A stretch of DNA of 64,000 nucleotides from Acidobacteriota bacterium (GTDB taxonomy: Bacteria; Acidobacteriota; Terriglobia; Terriglobales; Acidobacteriaceae), in contig JAFDVQ010000006.1 of the NCBI GenBank assembly GCA_018268915.1, positions 1,054,001 to 1,118,000 of the forward strand, given 5' to 3'. Below are positions 25,607-33,168 of this stretch, one piece after another; the stretch's first letter is position 1, and each line of letters begins with the position of its first letter. Made by a program: the position numbers and the translations under genes. The notes beneath the pieces are model-generated. The model was not told the origin of the DNA. It was given only the letters and a program-made list of their open reading frames with translations, and searched no databases.

Positions 25607-26119
25607 CTATTTCTCTCCGAGTTCGTATGGAATGGCAAAGCGGCCAATTTGAAAGACGGCTTTTGAGGACGGCGGCCAGATCTGGAGCTGCGTAACGGTT
25701 CGATTGCCGGCCATGATGTGCGCGTCGGTAGTGCCAACGAGGTTTCCCGTGGAGGCTTCATTGAAATGGACATTGAGGACTTCGCCGGAGTGCGTGTAGC
25801 CGAAGACGTATTCGCCGGGCTTGAGTTTGACGCCGCCGATTTTGATGGGCGACTGGACGATGAGGTAGTGAGAGTACTTGCCTTCAGCGCTGTAGCCGGC
25901 GGTGATTAGCACGACTCCGGCTATGTAGCGGCTTTTGCCGTCGACAATGCCGCTGGCGGTGCGCATCTCGGTTTCGATGTGCTCTTTGATCACGGGGGCG
26001 CGAGCAGGGAGCAGAGAGGCGAGTTCAGCGCTAGTGGCCTGATGCCATGCGGAGTTTTGCGCATGCAGGTTGAACGAGAAGATGAGGGCGAGAAATGCGA
26101 ATACAGAAAATCGCTTCAT
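25607..26119 (-). CDS. Exported hypothetical protein in two-component operon
   Basis: A 170-residue protein with a signal peptide (MKRFSVFAFLALIFSFNLHA, cleavage near AQN). The mature part is mostly beta (GKSRYIAGVVLITAGYSAEG, GGVKLKPGEYVFGYTHSGE), ending IGRFAIPYELGEK; I cannot name a family. The ATG at 26119 has an AGGTG ribosome site four bases upstream, while the frame opens earlier at 26332 inside the response regulator gene. It sits 7 bases after the regulator and 2 bases before the transglutaminase-like gene. Confidence 0.8.
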   Translation of the reverse strand: MKRFSVFAFLALIFSFNLHAQNSAWHQATSAELASLLPARAPVIKEHIETEMRTASGIVDGKSRYIAGVVLITAGYSAEGKYSHYLIVQSPIKIGGVKLKPGEYVFGYTHSGEVLNVHFNEASTGNLVGTTDAHIMAGNRTVTQLQIWPPSSKAVFQIGRFAIPYELGEK

Positions 26120-26126
26120 GGTCACC

Positions 26127-26780
26127 TTATTGTTTCGGCTTGCGGAGAGATTCGAGTGGAACGATGCCGCGTTGAATGGCGGCCGTGGCAGCCTGGGTGC
26201 GATCGGTAACGCCGAGTTTGCCGAGCAAGCTGTTGATGTGAGTTTTGACGGTAGCTTCGGAGATGTCGAGGAAGCTGGCGATCTCCTTGTTGCTGCGGCC
26301 GTGAACGATTTGCTCGAGGACGTCGAATTCACGCGGAGTCAGTTCCTCGGTTCCCATGCGTTCGGCGAGACGTTGGGCGATCGCAGGCGGTATATGCGAT
26401 TTGCCAGCGTGGACGGCGCGAATGGTCGAGACGAGATCTTCTGTTGTCATGCCTTTCAGTAGGTAGGCCCTGGCGCCGGCCTGAAGAGCCCGGTAGATGT
26501 CTTCGTCGCCGTCGTAGGTGGTGAGGACGATGAAGCGGGCCTGCGGCGTTTCCATGCGAATACGCTGGATGACTTCAACACCCGAGAGGCGCGGCATTCG
26601 GAGGTCGATGAGAGTCACGTGAGGCTGGTGCTTGCGGAACTGCGTGATGGCATCGACGCCGTCGGCAGCTTCGCCGATGACTTCGATGCCGTCGACGACG
26701 TTGAGCAAGGCAACGAGTCCCTGGCGTACGACGTGGTGATCTTCAATGACGAGAACGCGAATGGTTTCTTCGGCGGCCAT
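26127..26780 (-). CDS. NarL/LuxR-type response regulator
   Basis: A 217-residue two-domain regulator. The receiver domain has the acidic pair in VIEDHHVVRQG, the phospho-acceptor Asp59 in TLIDLRMPRLSG and the conserved lysine in AYLLKGM. The C-terminal LuxR-type helix-turn-helix is ELTPREFDVLEQIVHGRSNKEIA followed by ISEATVKTHINSLLGKLG. Its ATG overlaps the kinase gene stop by one base (TGATG at 26778-26782), so the pair is translated together and forms one two-component system. Confidence 0.95.
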   Translation of the reverse strand: MAAEETIRVLVIEDHHVVRQGLVALLNVVDGIEVIGEAADGVDAITQFRKHQPHVTLIDLRMPRLSGVEVIQRIRMETPQARFIVLTTYDGDEDIYRALQAGARAYLLKGMTTEDLVSTIRAVHAGKSHIPPAIAQRLAERMGTEELTPREFDVLEQIVHGRSNKEIASFLDISEATVKTHINSLLGKLGVTDRTQAATAAIQRGIVPLESLRKPKQ

Positions 26781-29758
26781 CAGGACTCCATTCTTTCTTT
26801 GACTTCCCTGGTATGGGTTTCTTTTGCTGTGGTGAGGTGGAGATGCACGGTGGTGCCGGATCCGAGCTCACTGGTGACTTCAAGCGTGCCCCCAATGAGG
26901 TCGGCCCGCTCGCGCATGCCGGTAAGACCGTAGTGACCTGCCGGCGAGCTTGCGCCATAAGTAGAGTCGAAACCACGACCATCGTCTCTGACGATGAGCG
27001 CGAGTTCGGCAGGTCCGTATTCGAGCTGCACAGTCAGGTGTTTTGCTCCGGCGTGCTTCTTCACATTATGGATGGCTTCCTGACCGATGCGCAGGATTTC
27101 GCGTTCGGTGCCGGGAGGGATGGGCCGGTAAGCGCCGTAGAGGCTGAAGGAAGATTCTAGGCTATGCCCATTGGCGTTCTCGGTGGCGCGGCGAAGCTGG
27201 ACAGGGAGAGTGTTCTCTCCGGTGTCCTGAGAGCGCAGAGCCCAGATGGACTGACGCGCATCGGCCAGACCTTCGCGGACGTGCTGGCGAGTTGTGTCGA
27301 GATGGCGGACTGCGGCCTCGGTCTTGTTGTGGCGAAGGAGTTCGGAGAGCACTTCAAGCTGGACAGAGACCCCGACGTAGCCCTGGGCGAGAGTGTCGTG
27401 CACTTCGCGGGCAATGCGATTGCGTTCGGCGAGGACGGCGCGGAATTCCCGTTCGGCGCGGAGGAGTCGGAGGCGAAGAGCGAGAAAGACGAGTGCGCCG
27501 GCGAAGGCGAGGAGGAGCAGGTAGAACCAAAACGTCTGGTAGAAGTGCGGACGGAGTTGGAAAGCGAGAGATGCGCCCGCAATGTTCCAGAGACCGTCAT
27601 TGTTGGCTGCCTGAATGCGAAAGGTGTAGTCGCCCGGCGGAATACTGGTGTAGTAAGCGGAGCGACGTGATCCGGCTTCGGTCCACTGATGGTCGAAGCC
27701 CTCGAGCATGTAACGGTAGCGGACTTTTTGCGGAGCGGTGAAGCTAAGACCGGCGTAGTCGAATTGAAAGTGGTTGTGGCCAGCGGGGATTTTGAGAGCG
27801 TTATCGTTCAGAGGCTGATCGAGGTCGTCGACAGCGAAGCGTACGAGGGCGACCGGCGGCGGAACGGTATTGACAGGGAAGTGTGCGGGATCGACCTGGA
27901 CCAAGCCTTTTGGAGTCGCGAACCAGAGGAGGCCGTCGCGGGAGCGCCATGCGGAGGGATGGCTGTTGGTTGCCATCTGGCGGGTGCGAAGGCCGTCGGC
28001 AGGGCCGAACTCCATCCAGTGAGAACATCCGCCGTTCATGCCACCCCCGCGACCAAGGCCTGTCGCGGGAGCCCCGGTGTTGCCGCAGTCGCAACGGGCG
28101 ATGCCGCTGGCGGTGGCGAACCAGAGATGGCTGTGCTCATCGTCAAGGATGGCGTGGATGGTGGTTTGGTTCAGGCCACTGTTCGCAGCTGGAAAGAAGG
28201 ACTTGCCGTTCCATAGATTCCAGCCGTGATCCTGAGTGCCGATGAGGAGGTTGCCGTTTGGGCGAGGCAGCAGGGAGGTGATGACGTTGCTGGAGAGGCC
28301 ATTGACGATCGTGAAGTTAGTGATCGCGGGTTTTGGGCTGCTGGTCAGGCGGGAGAGGCCGGCGAGAGTTGCAACCCAGAGGTTGCCATTTGTATCGCGA
28401 GACATGGCACCGACGAGGTCGCTGCCAAGCCCGGTGGACTGAGTAAAAGTGTCGATGTGGAAAGGTGAGCTGGCAGTGAGGTGCGCGAGACCGCGGCGGG
28501 TGCCTGTCCAGAGAGAGTTGTCAGTATCGACGTGGAGTGAGCGAATGAAATCGTCGGGAAGGCCGTCGGCAGTGGTGAAAGTGGTGATTACGCCGTGGTG
28601 GATACGGTTGAGCCCGTCGGGAGTGCCGACCCAGAGGTCGCCATCGGGAGCGGCGGCGAGGGAGAGGACGATGTCGCTAGTCAGGCCTTCGCGGACGGTG
28701 TAGGTTTTCGTTTTGCTGAAGGCTGGGCCGCTGCGAGTGACCGCGTTGAGGCCATAGCCGCTGGTCCCGACCCAGAGAGTGCCCGCGGAGTCTTCGACGA
28801 CTGTTGTGGTGGAGTCGGAAGAGAGTCCGTCGCGTGCGCCGAGGGTGCGGAAGCGCTCGTCGCGGAGGATGTGGAGGCCGCCGGATTCCGTGCCGACCCA
28901 GAGATTGCCTTCGTGGTCTTCCAAGATGGAGAGAACGGAGGCTGTTGCTAGTGGGTCGGTGAGGGGGAAGCGGTCGAGCTTGCCGGAGGCGTAGCGTACG
29001 AGGCCGGCGTTGGTGCCGATCCAGAGGGAGCCAGAGCGATCGGCAAAGGCGGATTGTATGCGGGTGCCAGGAAGATCACGACCAACGGTGAAGTTCTGCT
29101 GAGTATGGTTTTTTGACGTTACAGATATAGCGGTTCTGCTGACTTCCACGCTGACGCCATTTCCCAATGCACCCGAGAAGAGAACTCCCGGGTTGCCAGA
29201 TTGAACAGGGTCGATACGAGAGCCCGCTATTGCGACGTTGCCCGCTTGGGTCTGAACGAGGATGGAACCATCAGGTCCTGACTGCAGAGAACGAATGGAG
29301 TTGGAGGGGAGCCCGTTCCCCACGGTGAAGGTGGTGACAGCGTTGTTCTGGAGTTTGGCCAGGCCGTCAGACGTGCCGACCCAGAGGATGCCGTCAGCAG
29401 TGGCGAGTAGGGCTTGGACGCCGTTACCGGGAAGCGACGGTTTCGAATTTTGATCGAAAACGACAAAGCTGTTGCCGTCGAATCGGACGAGGCCCACTTC
29501 GGTGCCGATCCAGAGGAATCCGTCTGGAGTCTGTGCGAGCGTCTGGACGGTGTTCTGGGGTAGGCCGTTTTCCATGACCCAGGACTGGCGGCTGAAACTA
29601 GCGAGCGGAGTAGCGGGTTCGAGAGAGCGAGCGGTCGCAGCGAAGAGGAATGAAAAAGAAAGGATCCAAAAGAGGATTCCGCGGGACGGGAATGCTCGCG
29701 AGACCGGGGTGGAATCACAGGTCCTCATGGTTGACGGATTCGAATCAGCTCGCGGCAA
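26780..29758 (-). CDS. Sensor histidine kinase with periplasmic two-component propeller
   Basis: A 992-residue kinase. After a signal/anchor helix, about 650 residues consist of repeats with DGxLWVGTxxGL cores, the Reg_prop beta-propeller units. A Y_Y_Y domain (PPGDYTFRIQAANNDGLW) leads to a membrane helix (FWFYLLLLAFAGALVFLAL) near residue 760. The HisKA_3 box ERNRIAREVHDTLAQG carries the phospho-histidine, and the ATPase domain has EAIHNVKKHAGA, DDGRGFD and HYGLTGMRERA. Propeller kinases often sense polysaccharide breakdown products; the ligand here is unknown. An alternative start is Met11 (29728). It overlaps its regulator gene by one base. Confidence 0.95.
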   Translation of the reverse strand: MPRADSNPSTMRTCDSTPVSRAFPSRGILFWILSFSFLFAATARSLEPATPLASFSRQSWVMENGLPQNTVQTLAQTPDGFLWIGTEVGLVRFDGNSFVVFDQNSKPSLPGNGVQALLATADGILWVGTSDGLAKLQNNAVTTFTVGNGLPSNSIRSLQSGPDGSILVQTQAGNVAIAGSRIDPVQSGNPGVLFSGALGNGVSVEVSRTAISVTSKNHTQQNFTVGRDLPGTRIQSAFADRSGSLWIGTNAGLVRYASGKLDRFPLTDPLATASVLSILEDHEGNLWVGTESGGLHILRDERFRTLGARDGLSSDSTTTVVEDSAGTLWVGTSGYGLNAVTRSGPAFSKTKTYTVREGLTSDIVLSLAAAPDGDLWVGTPDGLNRIHHGVITTFTTADGLPDDFIRSLHVDTDNSLWTGTRRGLAHLTASSPFHIDTFTQSTGLGSDLVGAMSRDTNGNLWVATLAGLSRLTSSPKPAITNFTIVNGLSSNVITSLLPRPNGNLLIGTQDHGWNLWNGKSFFPAANSGLNQTTIHAILDDEHSHLWFATASGIARCDCGNTGAPATGLGRGGGMNGGCSHWMEFGPADGLRTRQMATNSHPSAWRSRDGLLWFATPKGLVQVDPAHFPVNTVPPPVALVRFAVDDLDQPLNDNALKIPAGHNHFQFDYAGLSFTAPQKVRYRYMLEGFDHQWTEAGSRRSAYYTSIPPGDYTFRIQAANNDGLWNIAGASLAFQLRPHFYQTFWFYLLLLAFAGALVFLALRLRLLRAEREFRAVLAERNRIAREVHDTLAQGYVGVSVQLEVLSELLRHNKTEAAVRHLDTTRQHVREGLADARQSIWALRSQDTGENTLPVQLRRATENANGHSLESSFSLYGAYRPIPPGTEREILRIGQEAIHNVKKHAGAKHLTVQLEYGPAELALIVRDDGRGFDSTYGASSPAGHYGLTGMRERADLIGGTLEVTSELGSGTTVHLHLTTAKETHTREVKERMES

Positions 29759-29879
29759 AGTGGGTCGATCCAGATGGCAGGCGGAACGCTAATTCGATTA
29801 TGAGGGCTAAGAGGGGGTTGGAATAAGTGCTTTTAATTGTTGAGGAAGTTCTCAATCGATTGATGGATACAGGGGTCGT

Positions 29880-29998
29880 CCGAAGGACTCAAGACGGGAA
29901 GGGGGGAGGGGGGTACTCTAAGACTGCCTCCTGAAATGGTTTTGTACATTCTCTGGCAAAGAGATTCAGGGCGGACCAAACGGTCCGCCCTTTTTATT
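29880..29998 (+). ncRNA. Possible small RNA ending in a strong terminator
   Basis: This plus-strand stretch lies between two minus-strand genes and has no plausible coding frame. It contains a small hairpin TCTCT / AGAGA (loop GGCAA) and finishes with a textbook intrinsic terminator at 29969-29998 in the plus orientation. A terminator with no plus-strand gene in front suggests an independent short transcript. The 5' end and promoter are not defined; the start given is a guess. Confidence 0.4.
29969..29998 (+). terminator. Intrinsic terminator without an upstream gene
   Basis: GGGCGGACC pairs with GGTCCGCCC over a four-base AAAC loop and is followed by TTTTTATTT. The T-run is on the plus strand only, while both flanking genes are on the minus strand. 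Confidence 0.85.
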
Positions 29999-30008
29999 TG
30001 CCCTGCGG

Positions 30009-30782
30009 CTATTGTCGTTCGAAGACCTGGGTGTCGGGTTCGGTTCGGCCGGGAATCTGGACGGTGACGCTGAGGGTCTTCCCGTCGGGAGAGAGCTCGA
30101 GCCGGCGAGTGCGGAGCAGCGTGCCACTTACTTTATCGGTAAGTTCGATGGAATGAGAGGCTGACCTGTGCCCGGAGGAGACGAAGCCTGCTAGGGAGTT
30201 GGGTCCGGAGTGAAGGTAGTCTTTGCCATCGAACTTGACGTTGTTTGTGTCCTGACCTCTTGAGTCGGAGAAGGAGAGGCCGTCTTCTTCGTAAGGGCGG
30301 ATCTGGAGGACGACTGGCGAGGTCATCGCCTGGGGCGTACCAATCCAGGTGGCCGTGAAGCCCGTGCCTGGTCCGGAACGCTTGTAGGTGTATTTGATGT
30401 TGTTGGTCGTGCCGTCTGAACGAATGCTGGTAAAGTCGTCGATGAGAGTATTGGCGTCGCTCGAAAGGCTCCAGATCGCGGAGATCATGAGATGGCCATC
30501 TTTCTTCCGCATGACCTTCCAACGGTCAGGTGCTTCAACGGCGACGGCGAGCGTGGTGCCGAATTCGCCGGGCTGGTCGGTTCCATCGAGAACGATGGTT
30601 TCGGCGACCGGTCCGAGATTGAAGACGCACTTATTCGATTCTATGCAGTTCACTTTCATCTGATCGGAGATGTGGCTCCTGGATGGGTTGAGCTTCCAGT
30701 CACCGACAAATGGATCGGTTGCTGCAGAGGCTGACGTGATAGCGATGCAGGCCATTGAAAGCGCGAGGAGTGTGCGAAGCAT
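30009..30782 (-). CDS. Exported hypothetical protein, 257 residues
   Basis: A signal peptide (MLRTLLALSMACIAITSASA) precedes DPFVGDWKLNPSRSHI, a start seen in many acidobacterial exported lipocalin-like proteins (the GxW motif is FVGDWKLN). The rest is beta-rich and ends PGRTEPDTQVFERQ. No catalytic motif is visible. The ATG at 30782 has GGAGG five bases upstream; the frame opens at 30797. Function unknown. Confidence 0.8.
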   Translation of the reverse strand: MLRTLLALSMACIAITSASAATDPFVGDWKLNPSRSHISDQMKVNCIESNKCVFNLGPVAETIVLDGTDQPGEFGTTLAVAVEAPDRWKVMRKKDGHLMISAIWSLSSDANTLIDDFTSIRSDGTTNNIKYTYKRSGPGTGFTATWIGTPQAMTSPVVLQIRPYEEDGLSFSDSRGQDTNNVKFDGKDYLHSGPNSLAGFVSSGHRSASHSIELTDKVSGTLLRTRRLELSPDGKTLSVTVQIPGRTEPDTQVFERQ

Positions 30783-30943
30783 GAAGCCTCCGAGCAAGAA
30801 CTGGCGTTAGTGCGGATCGTAACTGTCAGCTGCAACGCGTTTACGGGCACATGTTGTGAGACGGAACTAGAGGAGTGCAAGTCGGAAATGTTGTGACGTG
30901 TGGTGAAACAAGGTTGCTTACTGATCATCCCTTAAGGAGGCGC

Positions 30944-31147
30944 ATGATGGCTCCGAATTTCTTCGCGAGACAGTTCGTAGATGACATGGAGTGGAGCGAG
31001 CCGAGAGTCACGGGGACGAAGAATCCGCTGGTTGATGAGGATGATGTTCTTACCCTGAGCGCGGGTCGACAAAGGAACTGTGTCGATTGCGGTCAGGCAA
31101 TTCCAGATGGCGCGAAATTTTGTCCATCGTGCGGCAGAGAGCAATGA
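30944..31147 (+). CDS. Small zinc-ribbon protein
   Basis: A 67-residue protein whose C-terminus is a zinc ribbon: CVDCGQAIPDGAKFCPSCG. The N-terminal part is acidic and carries no other motif. AAGGAGG lies three bases before the ATG at 30944 and six before a second ATG at 30947, so 30947 is also possible. The stop overlaps the start of the next zinc-finger gene (ATGA at 31144-31147), so the two are co-translated and may work together. Confidence 0.75.
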   Translation: MMAPNFFARQFVDDMEWSEPRVTGTKNPLVDEDDVLTLSAGRQRNCVDCGQAIPDGAKFCPSCGREQ

Positions 31148-31623
31148 ACTGTCCATCGTGCGGCGCTACGATGCGCCTGAATGACGATGAAGATTGCCTA
31201 ACGTGCGAATACTGCAAGAGCGTCTTCTTTCCATCAAAGGACGATGAGGGCGTGAGCGTGCTGGAGGTGGAGTCGGGCGAGGAATGCCCTGTCTGCACAG
31301 TGTCGCTAAAGCACGCGGCGATGGCGAAGATCCGGATTCGCTACTGCACCAAGTGCCGGGGGATGCTGATACCGATGGGCGCGTTTGTGGCGCTGGTCGA
31401 GGCCTTGCGGGCCGGAGAACCGGGTACGCTGGTTGCGCCGACACCAGACAGGCACGATCTGATGCGTAAGATTGGATGTCCTCATTGCCATCGTCAGATG
31501 GAGACGCACTTCTACAACGGCCCGGGGAATGTGATCATCGACGATTGCGAACACTGCGAGTTGAACTGGCTGGATCACGGGGAACTGATGCGGATTGTGC
31601 GCGCACCGGACTATCTGCACTAG
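31144..31623 (+). CDS. Zinc-finger protein with several CxxC pairs (TFIIB-type zinc finger)
   Basis: A 159-residue protein with four cysteine clusters: CPSCG near the start, CEYCK, then CPVC with CTKCRG, and CPHCH with CEHCELNWLDHGEL. The RYCTKCRGMLIP and CEHCELNWLDHGEL units match the zf-TFIIB family (a CxxC with a following CxxCxGxWLD pattern). Role unknown; such proteins are thought to bind metal or nucleic acid. Its start overlaps the stop of the preceding zinc-ribbon gene. Confidence 0.82.
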   Translation: MNCPSCGATMRLNDDEDCLTCEYCKSVFFPSKDDEGVSVLEVESGEECPVCTVSLKHAAMAKIRIRYCTKCRGMLIPMGAFVALVEALRAGEPGTLVAPTPDRHDLMRKIGCPHCHRQMETHFYNGPGNVIIDDCEHCELNWLDHGELMRIVRAPDYLH

Positions 31624-31655
31624 ACTCCAGTTACCAGTTGCTGGCCTCTTTCAAA

Positions 31656-32159
31656 TTAGTGCGCTATCTGGATCTTCATCGCTTGCGATGCACCTTTCGC
31701 GATATAGAGCGGAATGTGAATCTGCGCGGGCGTGGCAGTGTGCTGCCCGACTGCGGCTCCTAAGCCGGAAGGCGGAGCGGGTCTGATGACGACTGGGCTG
31801 AGAGGGAAATCGAGATGCGTTTCGCGCTGGAGCGGGCTTAGAAGCGATTGAGCGGAGGAGGCCGCGTATCCGTTTGCCGTGGCAAGAAGCTTCGCGGACG
31901 CGTTGTTGGGAAGTCCGGTGAGTTCGAAGCGATAAGCGCCGTTTTCGTTGGTGATGTCGTGAATGGGGCCGGAGATGTTCACGACGCCATCCAGATCGAG
32001 CTGGACCATGGCGTGCGCAACGGGAGAACTGCCGGAGTAGACCATGCCTTCGAACGTGGTGACAGCTGGAGGCGGAGCGGGACGGGTGAGGTAGTACACC
32101 GCGACCGATCCGATGATGCCGGCGAGTATGCCGGCCATCCACTGAACAACCTTCTTCAT
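31656..32159 (-). CDS. Membrane-anchored protein with carboxypeptidase-regulatory-like domain
   Basis: A 167-residue protein with an N-terminal hydrophobic anchor (WMAGILAGIIGSVAVYYL) followed by a Pro-rich linker. The segment FEGMVYSGSSPVAHAMVQLD then ITNENGAYRFELTGLP is typical of the CarboxypepD_reg-like beta sandwich found in many acidobacterial exported proteins. No lipobox or catalytic motif is seen. It converges on the zinc-finger gene 32 bases away. Function unknown. Confidence 0.75.
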   Translation of the reverse strand: MKKVVQWMAGILAGIIGSVAVYYLTRPAPPPAVTTFEGMVYSGSSPVAHAMVQLDLDGVVNISGPIHDITNENGAYRFELTGLPNNASAKLLATANGYAASSAQSLLSPLQRETHLDFPLSPVVIRPAPPSGLGAAVGQHTATPAQIHIPLYIAKGASQAMKIQIAH

Positions 32160-32505
32160 AACGCACCTGGCAGGGACCGCACGCGGGGGAGGCCGGGGAA
32201 GGCGGGTGCTTGGTCCTGGATTATGGTGTCGCGAAGATGCGAATCGTTACAGCGAAATTTTCGATGGATCGAGAGAGATTTCTGATCTCACCTTTGCCGC
32301 GAAAGCACGGGCAACCGTATCGGACTAAGGAGACGATGTTGACGTGAAAGGAATCGACTCCAAATTTATTGCGAAATGAACGAAATAGATTGGGTGTTTT
32401 GAGCAAGAAGGCGGGCTGCTGAATCAAGTGTGGAGACAGAAAACGCCGCATAGTTAAGGCTGATCGAGATTCGATTGAATCAAGGAAAGAGAGAGTACTG
32501 AACAC
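32160..32505. other. Intergenic gap with no clear feature
   Basis: This 346-base divergent gap separates the membrane-anchored protein from the exported protein at 32506. It must hold both promoters. A small palindrome GATTCGATTGAATC lies about 25 bases before the ATG at 32506. I see no gene, riboswitch or terminator. Confidence 0.5.
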
Positions 32506-32961
32506 ATGAAAATCAGAGCCGCGGTTTCCCCCGTGATGAACAAGTTGAAGGCGCGTGCTGCGTTCTTCGCAGTTGCAATCGTCGTAACCCTGGGCATGCT
32601 GAATGCGCGAAACATTAACGCACAGGATGCCTCGCAGGTAAACATTCCGTTTGCCTTCGCAGCCAATCAAAAGTCTTTCCCGGCAGGGCACTATCGCGTG
32701 ATTCGCGAGTCGGACAATCACCTGACGGTGCTCAGCATGGAGAGCGGAGTGGTTTCAGAGTTCCTGGTCCGCACGACGCGAACACTTCAGCCCTCCGGCA
32801 AGAACAGCCTTGTGTTTCTTCGCGATGAGCGCGGATACCACTTAATGACTGTGCGATTTGGGCATGGCGGTACGCAGACGGATCTTACCGTTCAGCCAAA
32901 GACAGAACGTGACATCGCAAAGACGATCACCGGTACTTCTACGGAAGTAGGAATGAACTAA
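32506..32961 (+). CDS. Small exported protein, 151 residues
   Basis: A signal peptide (hydrophobic AAFFAVAIVVTLGMLNA) leads to a mature protein beginning near QDASQVNIPFAFAANQKSFPAG. This VNIPFAF...FPAGHYRV pattern recurs in a family of small acidobacterial exported proteins of unknown function. Mostly beta, no catalytic motif. GGAAAGAGAGAG precedes the ATG. A clear terminator follows its stop. Confidence 0.82.
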   Translation: MKIRAAVSPVMNKLKARAAFFAVAIVVTLGMLNARNINAQDASQVNIPFAFAANQKSFPAGHYRVIRESDNHLTVLSMESGVVSEFLVRTTRTLQPSGKNSLVFLRDERGYHLMTVRFGHGGTQTDLTVQPKTERDIAKTITGTSTEVGMN

Positions 32962-32980
32962 GTTTCGTCGTTTGATTTCA

Positions 32981-33016
32981 AGGCCGGGACCAAGCGGTTC
33001 CGGCCTCTTTGCTTTT
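32981..33016 (+). terminator. Terminator after the exported protein gene at 32506
   Basis: AGGCCGGGACC pairs with GGTTCCGGCCT (one G-T wobble) across an AAGC loop and is followed by CTTTGCTTTT on the plus strand. Confidence 0.85.
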
Positions 33017-33168
33017 AGGAAGCAGGAAGCAGGAAGTTGGAAGGTTCCCCCAGGTCTCTCGCACTCGGGGATCAAGGGCAGCAGTCAGCCTCACGTACCA
33101 ATCTCTGGTCACCATGGCCCCTGTTCACTACTCACTATTCTTACTCCCACCTTGATTCGCGATGCAAA

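Noticed and set aside
32221..32721. 166-codon minus-strand frame
   Set aside because: Overlaps the exported protein gene at 32506 on the other strand; no motif or start site.
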